A stretch of 64,000 nt of DNA from Puffinus mauretanicus. Its lineage: Eukaryota; Chordata; Aves; Procellariiformes; Procellariidae. The notes beneath the pieces were generated by a model. The model did no database searches. It was not told the DNA's origin and was given only the letters and a program-made list of their open reading frames with translations. The stretch is from contig JAJKFH010004053.1 in assembly GCA_023333565.1 (NCBI GenBank), positions 4,712,001 through 4,776,000 on the forward strand, in the 5' to 3' direction. Numbering within the stretch: the first letter of the stretch is position 1; the number at the start of each line of letters is the position of its first letter. The translations under genes and the position numbers were made by a program. Shown one piece after another: positions 51,073 through 62,665 of this stretch.

Positions 51073-54000
51073 GCCATGTGATGGGTCCAAAATGGGCTAA
51101 TTTATGCTACTTTGAACATCATTCTAGCTCTTTTAACATGTTTCCCCCAATTAAGCTGTTCAGGCCACAGATCTAAATAGCTGTCTGCACAGGCTGCCAA
51201 TTGATTAATTCCCTAATGATGGATTGAAGCTACAGCTTTTGTTTCTTAATCTCTCTTTTCTCCATTAATGACAAATCATTCATAAAACAAATCTTGTAAA
51301 TATAAGTAAACACACAGGAGTACAGGCGACAGATTGCATATAGATTTATTGCAGAATTAATTTTTGATTGCCCTTAACGATTTATTCTTAGTTTTGTTTT
51401 CTCTTTTCTCACAGAGCCACAGGAGTCTGGTAGGCAATTTCCTGAACTTGAGCTTATGGTTTTCAGATTGCAGCCTACAAAGAGCTCGGATGGCTACCCA
51501 TGCAGAAGACACACTGAGGGTGCTCTTCAGGGGGCACTTTGTAGGATCAAGGCTTCTGTGGACAAAATGTGGAAGATCAGACTGTAAGGAGATAACCGCC
51601 TAGTTCCTCTGTCAAGCTTTGTGCTTGAATTGCATTTGCAACAGCAGAATCTGAGTGTCAATGCAGGAAGATAGCTGAGGTCCACGCAAGCAATGGGAAC
51701 ATCAGAGAGAATAAGTGTGTCTTTTCCCTTAAGTAGTCTCCTTTTTGGAAAGAGTCCATCGCCCCATGTAATCACACGTGCCTGGGGGTTGTAGGAAGGC
51801 TCTTAATCCTCTTTTGATGAGCATGCTTGGAGGAAAGACTTCCAATTCAATAGGCCACACAAGTGAAATCTGGGTAGCGGTCATTAAGGAAGATGTGGAA
51901 GAGGTCTGAATAAGCAGAGCAAGAGGAAAGCTGAAGAAGCCTCAGTGAGGATTGTCTCTGAGTCCTGTTGCTGCAGAGACAAGGCTGACTGTTGAAAGCT
52001 CTTTCACACAGCACAGGAGGAATCATTGCTCTGAAGTGCATCACTCAGCCTGTCACCTCTGTGTCTCGAGCTGCATAGCAAAAGAGAAACAAAATAATGG
52101 GTGTGAGAACTTAATTAATTCAAGAATTAGCAGAGTTGAGAAATGGGGCCTTTCAAAAGTGTGACCCAGATAAGATTCACTGTATGCTATAAATCATCCA
52201 TTATTGTTTAGAGTTTCCTTTCTCCACACTTGACCTTCATCATCATTCTTTTGCCTGAGTCTGGGTGTCATCACAGAAGTACTGGGTACTGTGGATGGAA
52301 GCATAGGAGACATGTTCGATAGCATTTCCCTGACTGCTTGCATTTTTATGGAACGGAAAGGAAACAATGAAAACTGAACCGAGTTTGCTGTCTAATATTT
52401 CTCTGAGCACCATGTGAGGTAGACAGCTCTTCAAAGAGAAGAAAGTTTTGCTTGTGACATTCCCAATTAAGCCCTTCATCTTGGAGATAATTAACCAGTG
52501 TTAAGAGTCTTCCCAGTCCTGGACAGCAAAGGATACATCCTCCAAGAGTAGATGCCCGTTTAAAAATGCAAAGCTCTTCCCTACTTGTACTTGTCGTGGA
52601 AGTGTTAGCATGGGCTGGCATGGTGAAGGTATTTGCAGACAGGTAGTTACTTCTGTACATTGCAGATTTGGGAATAGGCCACAGCTGGGAAAAATTGTGG
52701 AGGCCCTTCTGGCATAGGTTTTGGTGGCTGAGAGACAGAACATGGATGGTCTTTTCTTCCGGGCAAAGCAGGGGTAAGGGACCAAGCTTTGCTCCCTGCT
52801 ACAGCACTCTGAATCCAGAGTAGCTTTATTCAGTTTGCTCTCAGACGCCCTTGAGTATCAGTCAGTTTGCCACAGAGTGGGGGGATAGCGGGCTGTGCCA
52901 TACTGTATGTACACCCCAAATCCTGAGGCTGGCTGGAGGCAGGTTTAACCCCTGGTGCAATTCAGAACAGCCTCAGGGCTGCTCTGGGTTGTGCTGTTTT
53001 TTGACAGTCCCTCTGGGGCTGCCCTTTCTTGCAATGCCTCTGAAATGCCACCTTGGAGGAGAAGCAGGAGGAAAGGGTGAGGGGGAAGTGTTGCACAGAC
53101 CTACCCACTTACCTACACACACTATAATCCAGCTGAAAGTTGCTCCAGCTAAGACAACTGCTTGAAAAGCCATCTATTGACAGAGTGGTATAAGAAAGTG
53201 GCATGGAGAAGACTCTATGGTTGGTCCTATTTTTTTTTATAAGTAGCCTTTTATGAGATTTAAACCAATTTGTTTATTTCTTGGTTTTAATGTTTTATAT
53301 ACGCTCTGGGAGCGAGCTTTGTCTTATGAACTGGCACGCAGCCATGGCAGAGTGAGTACATGACCATCACAACCTTGTGTCTGTGCAAGCAGCACCTGCG
53401 ACCACTTCACAAATTGTTCCTCCAAGAGAAAAAATTCCTGGGTCACCTGTCATTGCTTCATTACCCAGCTGCATCATCCACAAGCCAGGATGCAGCAGAT
53501 GATACTTTCAAATTACAAGTCAACGGTATTGATATTATTAATATGATTAGTAACAGCCTTAATAGTACACTTTAATGATAGTTACTTTCATCCAAGTCCC
53601 TCAGAATACTTACAGAGCACATTGGAAGATTTTATATACAAGCAGTAATTATTTATTCCTGTATCAGTCTTCTCTCCTCTTGATTTATCGACATCAACAA
53701 AGATACAGTAGACTCTCCCCTCATTCATTCTATTCATCAATTTTAATGTGGTATTTGAATATTTGGAGTGCATATAATCCAGTCTTGATCTCCCTAAAAC
53801 TGGCTGTACTGTAGATAGATATGTTCCTAGTTATTGCCTCTCAGGTATCAGTCCCACAGTGTTAAATCTTGACTCCAACTCTGAACTTCAGCAGCTCTAA
53901 TTGGCCTCCATGTCCACAGAAAAAAAAAAGTGGAAGTTCTTCGGAGCGGGGATTAGGCATGCTTTTGTGTTTGTAGAGCACTGAGTGTAATGGGACCCTC

Positions 54001-56514
54001 ACAGGATCTCTGATTGCTACTATAATACTAATGTTAAATACTATTCTTCACAGTGCTAGCTAGTGGGAAAGGTTTTGGGTAATTAGAAACACAGGGAATG
54101 CAGGCTATCCGGATGAGCATAGAATGAAGTATTTTAAGCAAACTCCCGAATTCTTGCTTGTCTTTTCATCATATATTATGTTGTTAGTCTCTATAACAGG
54201 TGATTTGCAGGTTAAATCCCATTTTCCTTCTCTATAGACTAAATTCATCTTTGATATAAGCGGGCGCAAGTCCATTAACTTCAATAGAGTTACGTTCACT
54301 CACTCCAACATTGAATCTGTCCCAGTGGGTTTATGCTGTAAATCTATCCCAGAAGCAGTGGTTATAGAGGCATTGGTTCTGCTCTGAAATTCATTCAGTC
54401 TTTTCAAATAAGCCTTTTAGAGGAGCCTGGGAATGTTTTTAGCCTCTGCACCAACACATAAGCCTTACTCCAGAACCACTTTTTAGCTTCAGCCTCTTCT
54501 TTTCTCCCCTGCCTTGACTCTCCTTTTAGACTCTTTGCTCCTCTTGCACGTTACCATTTGCAGCCTATCTATCTCCTCCTATCTGGGTAAGGGTGGTAAG
54601 CAACACTCCCCACACTGCTGCCTGTAGCCACGGTATCTTGGTCTGAGGTGGCCTTGTCAAATCTTATAGGCTAAGTGAGGTTGGGTCTGGTCGGTATTTG
54701 GACAGAATCCCTTGAAGGAAAGCTCCAGGTGCTGTACAGGTGGGTGCTGGGGTGCCGCTCTTCCTTCCTAGGCCAGTGCCCTAAGTAAACTTAACCGATG
54801 CTCTAAAATACTGTCCCATGGCACTGCACTGCTCTGCTAAGGTGGTCCTCGCTGGCTGATGAGTAAATTTAAGGTGAATCCTACCCAAACTGTAGAAAAT
54901 CCTTCTTCTTTTCAGCTGCAATTTGCCTGTCATCCCAGCTAATCACGGCACAGAGTATAGAACATGTGGGGTTTTTAACACTATCTTTGTGTTAACACAT
55001 CTTTGACTCTGTTGCATTTAATATTACTACTTCTGCAATACATTCATTCACAGAACAATACAGAAGCCCTCTGGTGTCCAATTTAACACCTATAAATTTG
55101 TCTGTGTAATCTCTAACCAACTGGACAGATAAAATGTTTGCCTTCTATTCCAATATTCTTGTGTTGTCTTTTGAAATACAGCTCTTTGCTTAATTTCTTT
55201 TTTCCCAGTGGCAAGTCCCGGTGTTTGGACGCTCAGTCCTGTGGGTATTTGGAAAGGAGCAGACCTTCTCCAGCCTAGCTGAGCCCTGGGCTATGCCACA
55301 GCCGTTACCAGGTCTGCCCTGGGATCCAGAGACCTCCTTTCCCCATCACGGGTTCTTGTTTCTTCTGGGCGAGCCAGTCCATTGCTTCAGCTAGTGAACC
55401 TGTGCCAGGGTAGAGTCTTCGTCTCTCCTTTGGACTATGCCAGTGCCCCAGCCTTCCTGGCACACTGGGCTGGTCACCCAAAGCCAGCTTCCCCCAGACA
55501 GGGAACTAGATCAGATCTTCCTGCGGCTCAAAGGGAAATGGGGGGAAGGAAGAGAATTTGATTCCTTTCTTATGACAGAATTTTAGCACGTTGTTTCCTT
55601 GATGTTCCACTGCTTCTCTCCCTCCAGCGCAGATAGAAATTTACCCATTGTTGTCAAGGAAAGCCTCCAACCATTTATTCCTCTCTGTCACCCCCAAGTC
55701 CATGCTTATTCCCAGGGGAAAGCTCAGGAGTGATTAAATAACCGGGCAGCATTATGAAGATCTCTGCATTGCAAAGGTGGAAGAATCTGTCCAGGGGTTG
55801 AAACACTGCTCCAAGGTTTTCGGGAACAGCCTAGGCTTGTCAGGCTGGTACCTTTGCTCCTGAGGGGGGACCAGTCTGAAGGGGGTTGCCCTGTGGTGAG
55901 TCTGGGCAGGATGGAGTTCATCAGACCCAAACATCTCTTTTTGCATATGGTATCTTTATGCAGTTCACTGAACGGAGATCTTACTGCTAAAAGGAGAGTT
56001 CCCTGCACTTCTGTCCATCTGGGCTAATAAAGGGCAGGTGAAAGGGAAGGATTTGCTCAGAAATCATGGCATAGTCGTTGCAAAACAATAAGGAGACTGA
56101 AGACCATTTCAAGGCAGAGCATAGCAAACATTCAGTTAATAAGGGCCCCAGAGGATCCAAAGGATTTTAGTTCAGGGATGAAGATTATGTAGGCAGTAGT
56201 AGCCCTTTAAGGGATCTAGGAAAATTGAGGGTGAGGAGGGGGAACGCATTTAATCCCTTCATTGAGTACATGGGAGAATTATACAGCATACAGGCATTGC
56301 TGATGCTCAGCATCACGTCCTAGGATTGAATATAACTTCGTTCCCAGTCTAGAATTTACCCACCAAACAGAGAGGTTGAAAGGCAACATTAATTACACAT
56401 CTGTCCAGCACGTAGCGATACTCAGATGTCGGGTGTCATATAAATGCAAAATGTTGCTCTTCTACAGGGTGGTTTCTATACATGTGTAGATTAAACAATG
56501 GCTTTGCGCAAGAC
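51073..56514. other. No gene seen
   Basis: Unique sequence with a worn palindromic motif at 54.24 kb. Frames are 104 codons or fewer and have no domain. The 54.4-55.7 kb part is pyrimidine-rich. Confidence 0.6.
54241..54330. repeat. Third palindromic amniote repeat-like motif
   Basis: AAATTCATCTTTGATATAAG, then CGCAAGTCCATTAACTTCAA and TAGAGTTACGTTCACTCACT. The CCATTAACTTCAATAG core (54272-54287) is a worn form of the CCATTGACTTCAATGG palindrome. Confidence 0.4.
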
Positions 56515-56720
56515 TAAAATGTGCACTGCTGATGATGAAAGGAGTTAATTGTATGGCTGCAATATTAAGGACAGTGTGGTTTTAGTGAGCTAAAAGAGGA
56601 GGACAGTGATTCATGGCTGCACCCATGCTCTCCGTCATGAAATATAAATTAAAAATAATTGTATTATGGTAGGCTACCTGTATTGTTACATTCATAATGG
56701 ATATCACACATCCATCCTTG
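56515..56720. promoter_or_regulatory. Enhancer-like block
   Basis: AGTTAATTGTATGGCTGCAA, ATGAAATATAAATTAAAAAT and AATTGTATTATGG give a dense AT-core cluster without repeat structure or frames. Its appearance is that of conserved non-coding DNA; no specific regulator can be named. Confidence 0.25.
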
Positions 56721-57289
56721 CTCAGCGTTGCAGGCAAAGCATGTTAGAGAAACTATGGCAGTATTTTTCTTTTAGGTGTAACAATCTGTCAGTATCAAAT
56801 TCTCTTAGTCAGTAGGGAGCATACAGTGTTGATTTACTGAAAATCTGGGATTATGTCTGCTCTGTGGTGAGCGTAGATTTAAGAGGGGAGAGGTAAAGGG
56901 TCTCCAAAAGGTGAAGAAAAACACAAATGAAACCTAGCAAGGAAAAAATAGCTTGACAGTTAAGATGCAGTACAGTCACCGTCAAGTCTTCTTGAAGGAA
57001 AACCCTCGCATACAGGCGTGCTCTGAGCACTGCATACTCTACCTTAAACAACCCACTCCATTACCCACTTCACGCTGAACTGTAAACATATAAATGAAGC
57101 TGTGGCTCTTCAGCCTTAGAAGAAAAAGCCTTAATATTTCTGTGGTCCAGTGTACAAGTGTTTTTGGTGATGCACTGGAATTTTGGGCGCTCACATTTGG
57201 GGGCAAAGCACAACAAGAGGCAATTTCCCTTCTCTTTTATTCCTTTCACAGCAAACCACATTAAACAAAGAGTGGGTGACAGGCAGGTT

Positions 57290-57670
57290 CAGCAAGACCG
57301 GCTCTGCGGATGCTACGGAGGCAGCAACTTGACCCCCACGTCGCCCTGCGTGCTGCTGGTTTGCACGGACCCTCCTTGGCACGGCACGGCATGGAGCATA
57401 TGCGCAGCTCACCTGAGGCTTAGCACCGTGCTGGATCAGGCCAGAAAGATTGCGGGTGCTAATTCAGGCCATTTCGTTAAGGACTGAAAGTTGTAGCCAG
57501 CCGAAGAGTAAAGGTGCGGCAGTTACAGTCCTGCCCTAGTGGAACGGTGCCTCCTCCATCACAAAATACAGTTTGGCACTAATTGGTATCTTTAATAGCA
57601 GTCTCAGCAGAAAGCCCGGGAAGGCTTACCTTCATCCTTGTTCTGGGCCTTCCGCGCCGGCTGGGGACGC
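57290..57670. promoter_or_regulatory. CpG-rich patch, possible CpG island
   Basis: My hand count is about 23 CpG in 380 bp at roughly 56 percent GC, an observed/expected ratio near 0.75. CTACGG, CCCACGTCGCCCTGCG, GGCACGGCACGGC and TTCCGCGCCGGC are the dense parts. That would meet the usual island thresholds but needs proper counting. A good acceptor-like polypyrimidine-AG (TTTTATTCCTTTCACAG) ends at 57251, just before the patch. The 109-codon frame across it is not recognised. Confidence 0.4.
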
Positions 57671-58139
57671 TTTCATCGCTGCTGCCTGCGTTGTAATTGT
57701 TCTGGGGATAAGTAAAGGATTTCCAACTCTGGGCTGCCAATCTGTCACCCTTCAATAGCCACAAAGTCACAGCGAAATTAATTAAAAAAACCCTAAATAT
57801 CACATTAGTAGCCACAGCACAAGCAAAATATAAGCAATTAAAAAACCACCCTGCAAACGCTTAATGTACTGAGCATCCAGCACACATGTTTCACTTCATT
57901 CTAACAGACAAAGAGGGGTGATTAATTTGCGGAGAAGAGAAGAAAAGTAACCCCAAACCCTGTAACTCTTCTCTGCTATCAAACACTACAAAACTTCACG
58001 GGATTTATTATATTTCAAAAAAAAAGGCTGCTTTCCCTTTAAAAAGAGAGGAGCTACTTGGTCTGATGCTGCTGCCTTTATCAGCCATGAAGTTCCCAGC
58101 AAGGTGCTGTTAGTGCCTGATTAAACCTCATACCAATCT

Positions 58140-58470
58140 CTGTCCCCCATGGTAACCCAGAAGACATCCACTGAGAGTGGCAGCTCTTATTCATTTTAAT
58201 TGCCAAGGATCTCTCTGTGATGGCCGGTTTTCTTGTCTCTCAAGGACTCGAATGGAAATCCATCTGATTACACGAACAATCCGGGTGCTCTGACAGATCT
58301 GAAATATGAATATGGAGATGACATTGTGCTCTGCACTGACTCCTGAAACCCCAATAGTAAATTATGATCCGCCACTAAAACAATTTCAGGGCACAGTACA
58401 ATTCACATAAAAGCCCATTTTTTGTAATGGAACACAAATTATTAATAAATCAGTCCAGAGGGGGGAAAAA
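58140..58470. promoter_or_regulatory. Enhancer-like block downstream of a CpG-rich patch
   Basis: TTCATTTTAATTGCCAAGGA, a SOX-type GAACAAT, CCTGAAACCCCAATAGTAAA and AAATTATTAATAAATCAG lie in repeat-free sequence. Together with 57.76-58.0 kb, which is equally rich in TTAATTA-type cores, it is the most enhancer-like stretch in the window by eye. Confidence 0.3.
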
Positions 58471-59604
58471 GTGAAAAAGAGATTTCATCGCTTGGTGTTT
58501 TCCTGGACCATCACAAACACAAATGTACGCACACATATATGCATGCACCCCTTTCTGTTGTGCACCTTTTTGTACAGTTTCAAGCGGAGATGATATACAG
58601 ACTATAAACAAATCCCCTGGGGCTACCACAGTGTTCCTGAAATTAGCCTCGTGTCATCTTGCTGTAAACTTAACATCCAAAGCAATACAGTATGAGAAAT
58701 GCAAACTCCTAGGTGAAAATATGCAGGAGACCAGTCAACATAAGGGAGATGTCCCATCCCTTGGGTGAACTGATCTCCAGCTTATGCAGATCAACGTGGA
58801 GGGATATTTTTATTGTCTAAACAAAACCAGCAACCCTCATGCTCTCAAAGGGAACAGCTCCTTTCCTCCTCCATCCCTCTGCCATGTGCATCCCCTGGTG
58901 GCAGGGGACCCTCTCAAGGAGCCTAGCCTTGCTGGATGTGGCCCAGAACACCCACTATGAATCCAGGCTAACTGAGAGAGACATCAACTGCCTATATAAG
59001 GTCCTAGAACAGAGGACCTAGCCCAAAACAATGAGCTTTACTGCCAAATCCAGAAGAGCAGTGTTTGTCTGTAGGTTAGGAGAGGGGTGGAGGGCAGGAA
59101 GGAAGTCTGCTCAAATAAGCCGTAACAGCCCAGGGCATCTCCTGAACACCCCAGCACCCCAGACCAGCCTGTACAAACACTGAGCCATTTGGGACGGATT
59201 GAAATCGGCACAGACAGTTCAGCAACAACATGCCAGCGATCCCAGCCTGTGCTCATTGCTCTGCAATGTGCTGACACGCGAGAGGAGGACGAGGCCACAC
59301 AGGCACCTGGACGCAGCAAACATCCGCTGGCAGAAAGGGAGGCCAGCAAGGGTGCTTTGACCGGGGCTCACCAACAGCTCCGGGCAGCTGACAAAGCAGT
59401 GTGGTGACAGTATTAACATGCGCAGCGCAGGCGACCGCAGTATTATTACTACATATTTCTACTAAAGCAACGCCTGAGGCTTCACAGGACCGGCTAGCCA
59501 GCCAGCTGAACATACACTGCGGAAACCATGTCCACAGGGCTTTAGGTCCTCTTGAAAGCCATGGAAAGAGTAGAGGAAATATAATGCGCATAGAGAAGGA
59601 CAAG

Positions 59605-60060
59605 GGGGTTTAGTGGGTTTAGCACTGCCTCAGAGGTCAGGAAATGTGGGTTGTAACCCTGGCTTTAGCCCCAGCCTGGTGGATGACCTTTGGTCCTCTG
59701 AGTGTTTCCTGCCTGCAAAATGTGAAACTTCCATATGTTTGGCTTTCCCTGGCTGTGGCATCAGTTTCCAACTGGAAAGTTTGCCTGGGCAGGGGAAAAA
59801 AAAAAAAAGACACTGGACTTTTGTCAAAAACTTCTGGACATCTGGAGGTCAGGCCTTCACAGAGAGGACGTGACCAGTGGACACGCATGGAAAACACAGC
59901 AGTACAAATACTATCCCAAAAGCATCCATCTCCCTATACTTTCCCTGAATGGCGCACAAGCACCTTATTTTGTTTCGAAAGTCCCAGAGCCCCAGTAAAA
60001 TGAGGATAATGATGCCTTTTTTGTGAAGCATTTGGAGATCTGCTGATGTTAAGTGGTAGA
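59605..60060 (+). mobile_element. MIR/AmnSINE-like SINE in two parts
   Basis: The left part (59605-59730) has a tRNA-like head with a B-box-like GGGTTGTAACCCT (59648-59660), then CTGGCTTTAGCCCC, GGATGACCTTTGG and TTTCCTGCCTGCAAAATG, matching the order of the MIR core (variable first half, GTGACCTTGGG, then CAGTTTCC with TGTAAAATG). The right part (about 59995-60060) has GTAAAATGAGGATAATGATG, TTTGTGAAGCATTTGGAGAT and CTGCTGATG, which matches the LINE-derived tail. About 265 bp of unrelated sequence separates them, so a later insertion or two separate copies are possible. Classification is from memory of the consensus, not from a search. Confidence 0.65.
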
Positions 60061-60116
60061 CAACAGACTGGTGTTATTCATCAGATATGCGTTTTAAACA
60101 CTGTAATTAAAGCAGC

Positions 60117-60148
<32 letters not shown>
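60117..60148 (+). repeat. (AAT)n microsatellite
   Basis: About ten perfect AAT units just downstream of the SINE tail at 60.06 kb. Confidence 0.95.
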
Positions 60149-60149
<1 letters not shown>

Positions 60150-61699
60150 GCTCCTGCTTCAGCCTTAACTCTCTGTCCTCTTACCTCTCTCCTTCCTCTC
60201 CTGGAGGCATTAGGCTAGACAGGGGTTTCAAAGTGGGATCTGAAGAAGGCTGTTGACCTCAGTAATTCAGGGCAGGGATGATGTTCCCTGATTACAGTTC
60301 AGAGGCAGAATTACAGCCCAAAGGGTTCAAACGTTGGGCTGCCATGTTTGCAAACAGCACAGCTATCTAACAATTCCTATTTAGGCTGGCTTTTTGCATT
60401 TGTTAGCAGCACACAGTACAACCAGTAATTAATTTGGTGATCCTTGGAGCCAGTGCCTGTTTTCAGTTTTCTTTCACATAAAAGAGACAAATATGCAGTA
60501 ATTTTTGAGACACACTGATGTGCATACACCCAGCCATGTTTCTTTCCTGGGATTCCCCCAAAAGGAAGAATTTTTGGGAGTGAGATTTCAGTGCAGCCAG
60601 AAGATACAGAGTCTAGGGCTGAGGCAGAGACACACAAATGCCTTTCTGCACCCAACAGCTTCGGCATTCCTTTTTCCTGTAGAATTTGCTAAGGAACCAG
60701 CAGGTTTGGGCATGAGGCCTGCAGAAACCTGTTTTCTCCGTTAGATAATGCTGGTAATATCTGAGAAGAAAGATGTCTGAACCCCTATCGCATTTGTTTC
60801 CCTAAAGGGAAGAAATAATCTGATCAGTTACTTGTAATTTATTCTTCAAATGCAAAAGAACCAGAAAGGGAGGAAATATAAATTGTTTTGGTAATTGAAG
60901 AAAAGACTGAAGTAAGTAGAGTTCGCAACCTCCATAATTCATTTAAGAAGCATAAATGCCTCAGATTTCCATTAACTGGTGAATATGTGTTGTTTTCTTG
61001 GAGTACAAGACTGACATTTTTGAATGCCAATGAACCAGTCAATTGAAAACTAAAACATACACGTTAGGAATCATACTCCAAAGGACTCTTTCAGAGAGAT
61101 TAGGGCAGGAGGCAGCTGATTTCAGTTTTTCCATTATTTCACCCATACATGAGATGGTTACTCTGAGCACTTGCAACTGATTGAAATGTAGCTGTGCAGC
61201 ACAGGCTGGAGGGCGACCACAGAGAAAAAAATCCCCACCTCCGCAGTGCTGTTTAGTGACCTGCATGAAGTGGGTTGGTACTTTTGACCATTTCAAATTT
61301 GACAAGTGTCCAAAGCACAAAAACTGGGTTCAGCTAAGTTCAGTCTTAAAGTTAAGTATGTGCCTCTTTGCTTTACTGAATAGGAACCAAAATTGTCACC
61401 ATAGTTGTCACCCATTTGTGTTTAGCTCAGCACTACCAGTTGAGGTTGAGACTGCATGAGACACAAAAAAAGAATAACTTTGCTAGATACAATCTCTCTA
61501 AAATACAGTTACAGGTGTTTAGCGGGATGGGAGAAAGCTTCTATTATTGCTACCAATGATGTGCTTGTTTTGTATGTAAACAGTGGGCTTGATGTGCCAA
61601 TGTATCAAACAAGCACCTTTGAGGATTCAATTTTATTCTTTTTTTAATGAAGTGAAAGCTCTAGAAACGTTTCTCTGCTTCCAGAATGATACGATGGGC
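60149..61699. other. No gene seen
   Basis: No repeat, palindrome or supported frame was noted in this stretch. Confidence 0.55.
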
Positions 61700-61760
61700 A
61701 CCTTCCTTCCTTCCTTCCCTCCTTCCTTCCTTCCCTCTTTCCTTCTTTTTTCCCTTCCTC
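61700..61760 (+). repeat. (CTTC)n/polypyrimidine tract
   Basis: CTTCCTTCCTTCC repeats with CCCT interruptions, then TTTCCTTCTTTTTTCCC. It lies about 100 bp upstream of the old CR1 at 61.87 kb. Confidence 0.9.
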
Positions 61761-61864
61761 TATGGAAGTACTAAGTGAATTTGTCCAGGGAAAAGCACAG
61801 CAAGAGATTTTAATATGAGCCCATCTCCAGTAACATGAATCCCTGGAGCAATGGGATGAATTTG

Positions 61865-62080
61865 AGAAAGAGAATATTTAGGCTGAATATCAGGAAAATG
61901 TTCCTAATGGCTTGGACCGCTTGAGCAGTGGAATTGTCTTCCAGGCAAGCAATGGAAACACCAACATTTGACTCACTTGAAATTGGACTGGACAGCGTGC
62001 TGGCAAGTATACTGGAGGGAGAGATCCTGCTCTGGAAGGGGAATGGTCTCTTGGACACCGGAGCTCTGTGACTCTGTTAA
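61865..62080 (+). mobile_element. Old, degraded CR1 LINE 3' fragment
   Basis: Recognisable CR1 blocks in order are TATTTAGGCTGAATATCAGG, an AGTGGAATTGTCTTCCAGGC segment, TTGAAATTGGACTGGACAGC and GAGATCCTGCTCTGGAAGGG, ending around GGAGCTCTGTGACTCTG. The ends are blurred and the terminal octamer repeat is gone, apart from the GTGACTCTG remnant. It is more diverged than the copy at 28.0 kb. Confidence 0.75.
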
Positions 62081-62138
62081 ACCTTCCAACGCAAAGAATG
62101 CAAGGAAAGAAAATATTAGGAATCGCCCAGGGACACAG

Positions 62139-62212
62139 TTAATCCTGCAGACATAACACTTGCACCGACTTCAGTAGAAGTTACGCACGTGTAAGGGATC
62201 CAGGTTGGGCCC
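62139..62212. repeat. Fourth palindromic amniote repeat-like motif
   Basis: AATCCTGCAGACATAACACT, CACCGACTTCAGTAGAAGTT, ACGCACGTGTAAGGGATCCA and GTTGGGCCCC. The combination of ACGCACGTG, GACTTCAGT and GATCC...GGGCCC fits the same repeat group. Confidence 0.4.
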
Positions 62213-62665
62213 CAAGTGGGAACAGGGCATCGGCAGCCCAGACGTGGCCGCGGCACAGGCCTGCTGCTCATCGCCCCACGCGCGGGGACCAGGGCACGGG
62301 GATGGAGGGAGAGGGGAGAAAGGCTCCCCGCCTCTCGCTGGCAGGGAACATGAGAGCGCTTGTTGAAACAAACAGCCGGAAAGAAAAGAAACCCGAGCCC
62401 CGGCAGCGCCTGCTGCCTTTTTATGTACATGACAAGGTATCCCTTCTCCTCTCTGTCCCGGAGCAACATTTCTAAATGCGTGTCCTCTCTGCTATGTGTC
62501 TATCTCTGCTGTCCCTTTCCGATCCCCTCACAGTGCAGAGGTGTCGCAAAAAATACGTGGTATTTTGAAACCCTGAATGGCACCGCGCCAAACAAAACCG
62601 CCGGTGTCTACCAGGGAGAGGGCTGCCTGCGGTAGCCCCCCCGCGTTTCTTCAGTCGGGGCTTGT
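62166..62665. promoter_or_regulatory. CpG-rich patch, possible CpG island
   Basis: About 33 CpG in 500 bp at roughly 58 percent GC by hand count, so observed/expected is near 0.8. GACGTGGCCGCGGC, CCCCACGCGCGGGGACC and CCCGAGCCCCGGCAGCGCC are the densest parts. An island this size in a bird often marks a promoter, but I see no TATA box, no recognisable first exon and no coding frame leading away from it. Confidence 0.4.

Noticed and set aside
57158..57487. 109-codon frame with an acceptor-like AG inside it, considered as a coding exon
   Set aside because: The product has no recognisable domain, no donor site clearly fits the frame, and the CpG-rich base composition alone makes long frames likelier.
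59189..59407. Hydrophilic 72-codon frame
   Set aside because: Overlapped by longer frames on the minus strand; no homology recognised and no exon boundaries.
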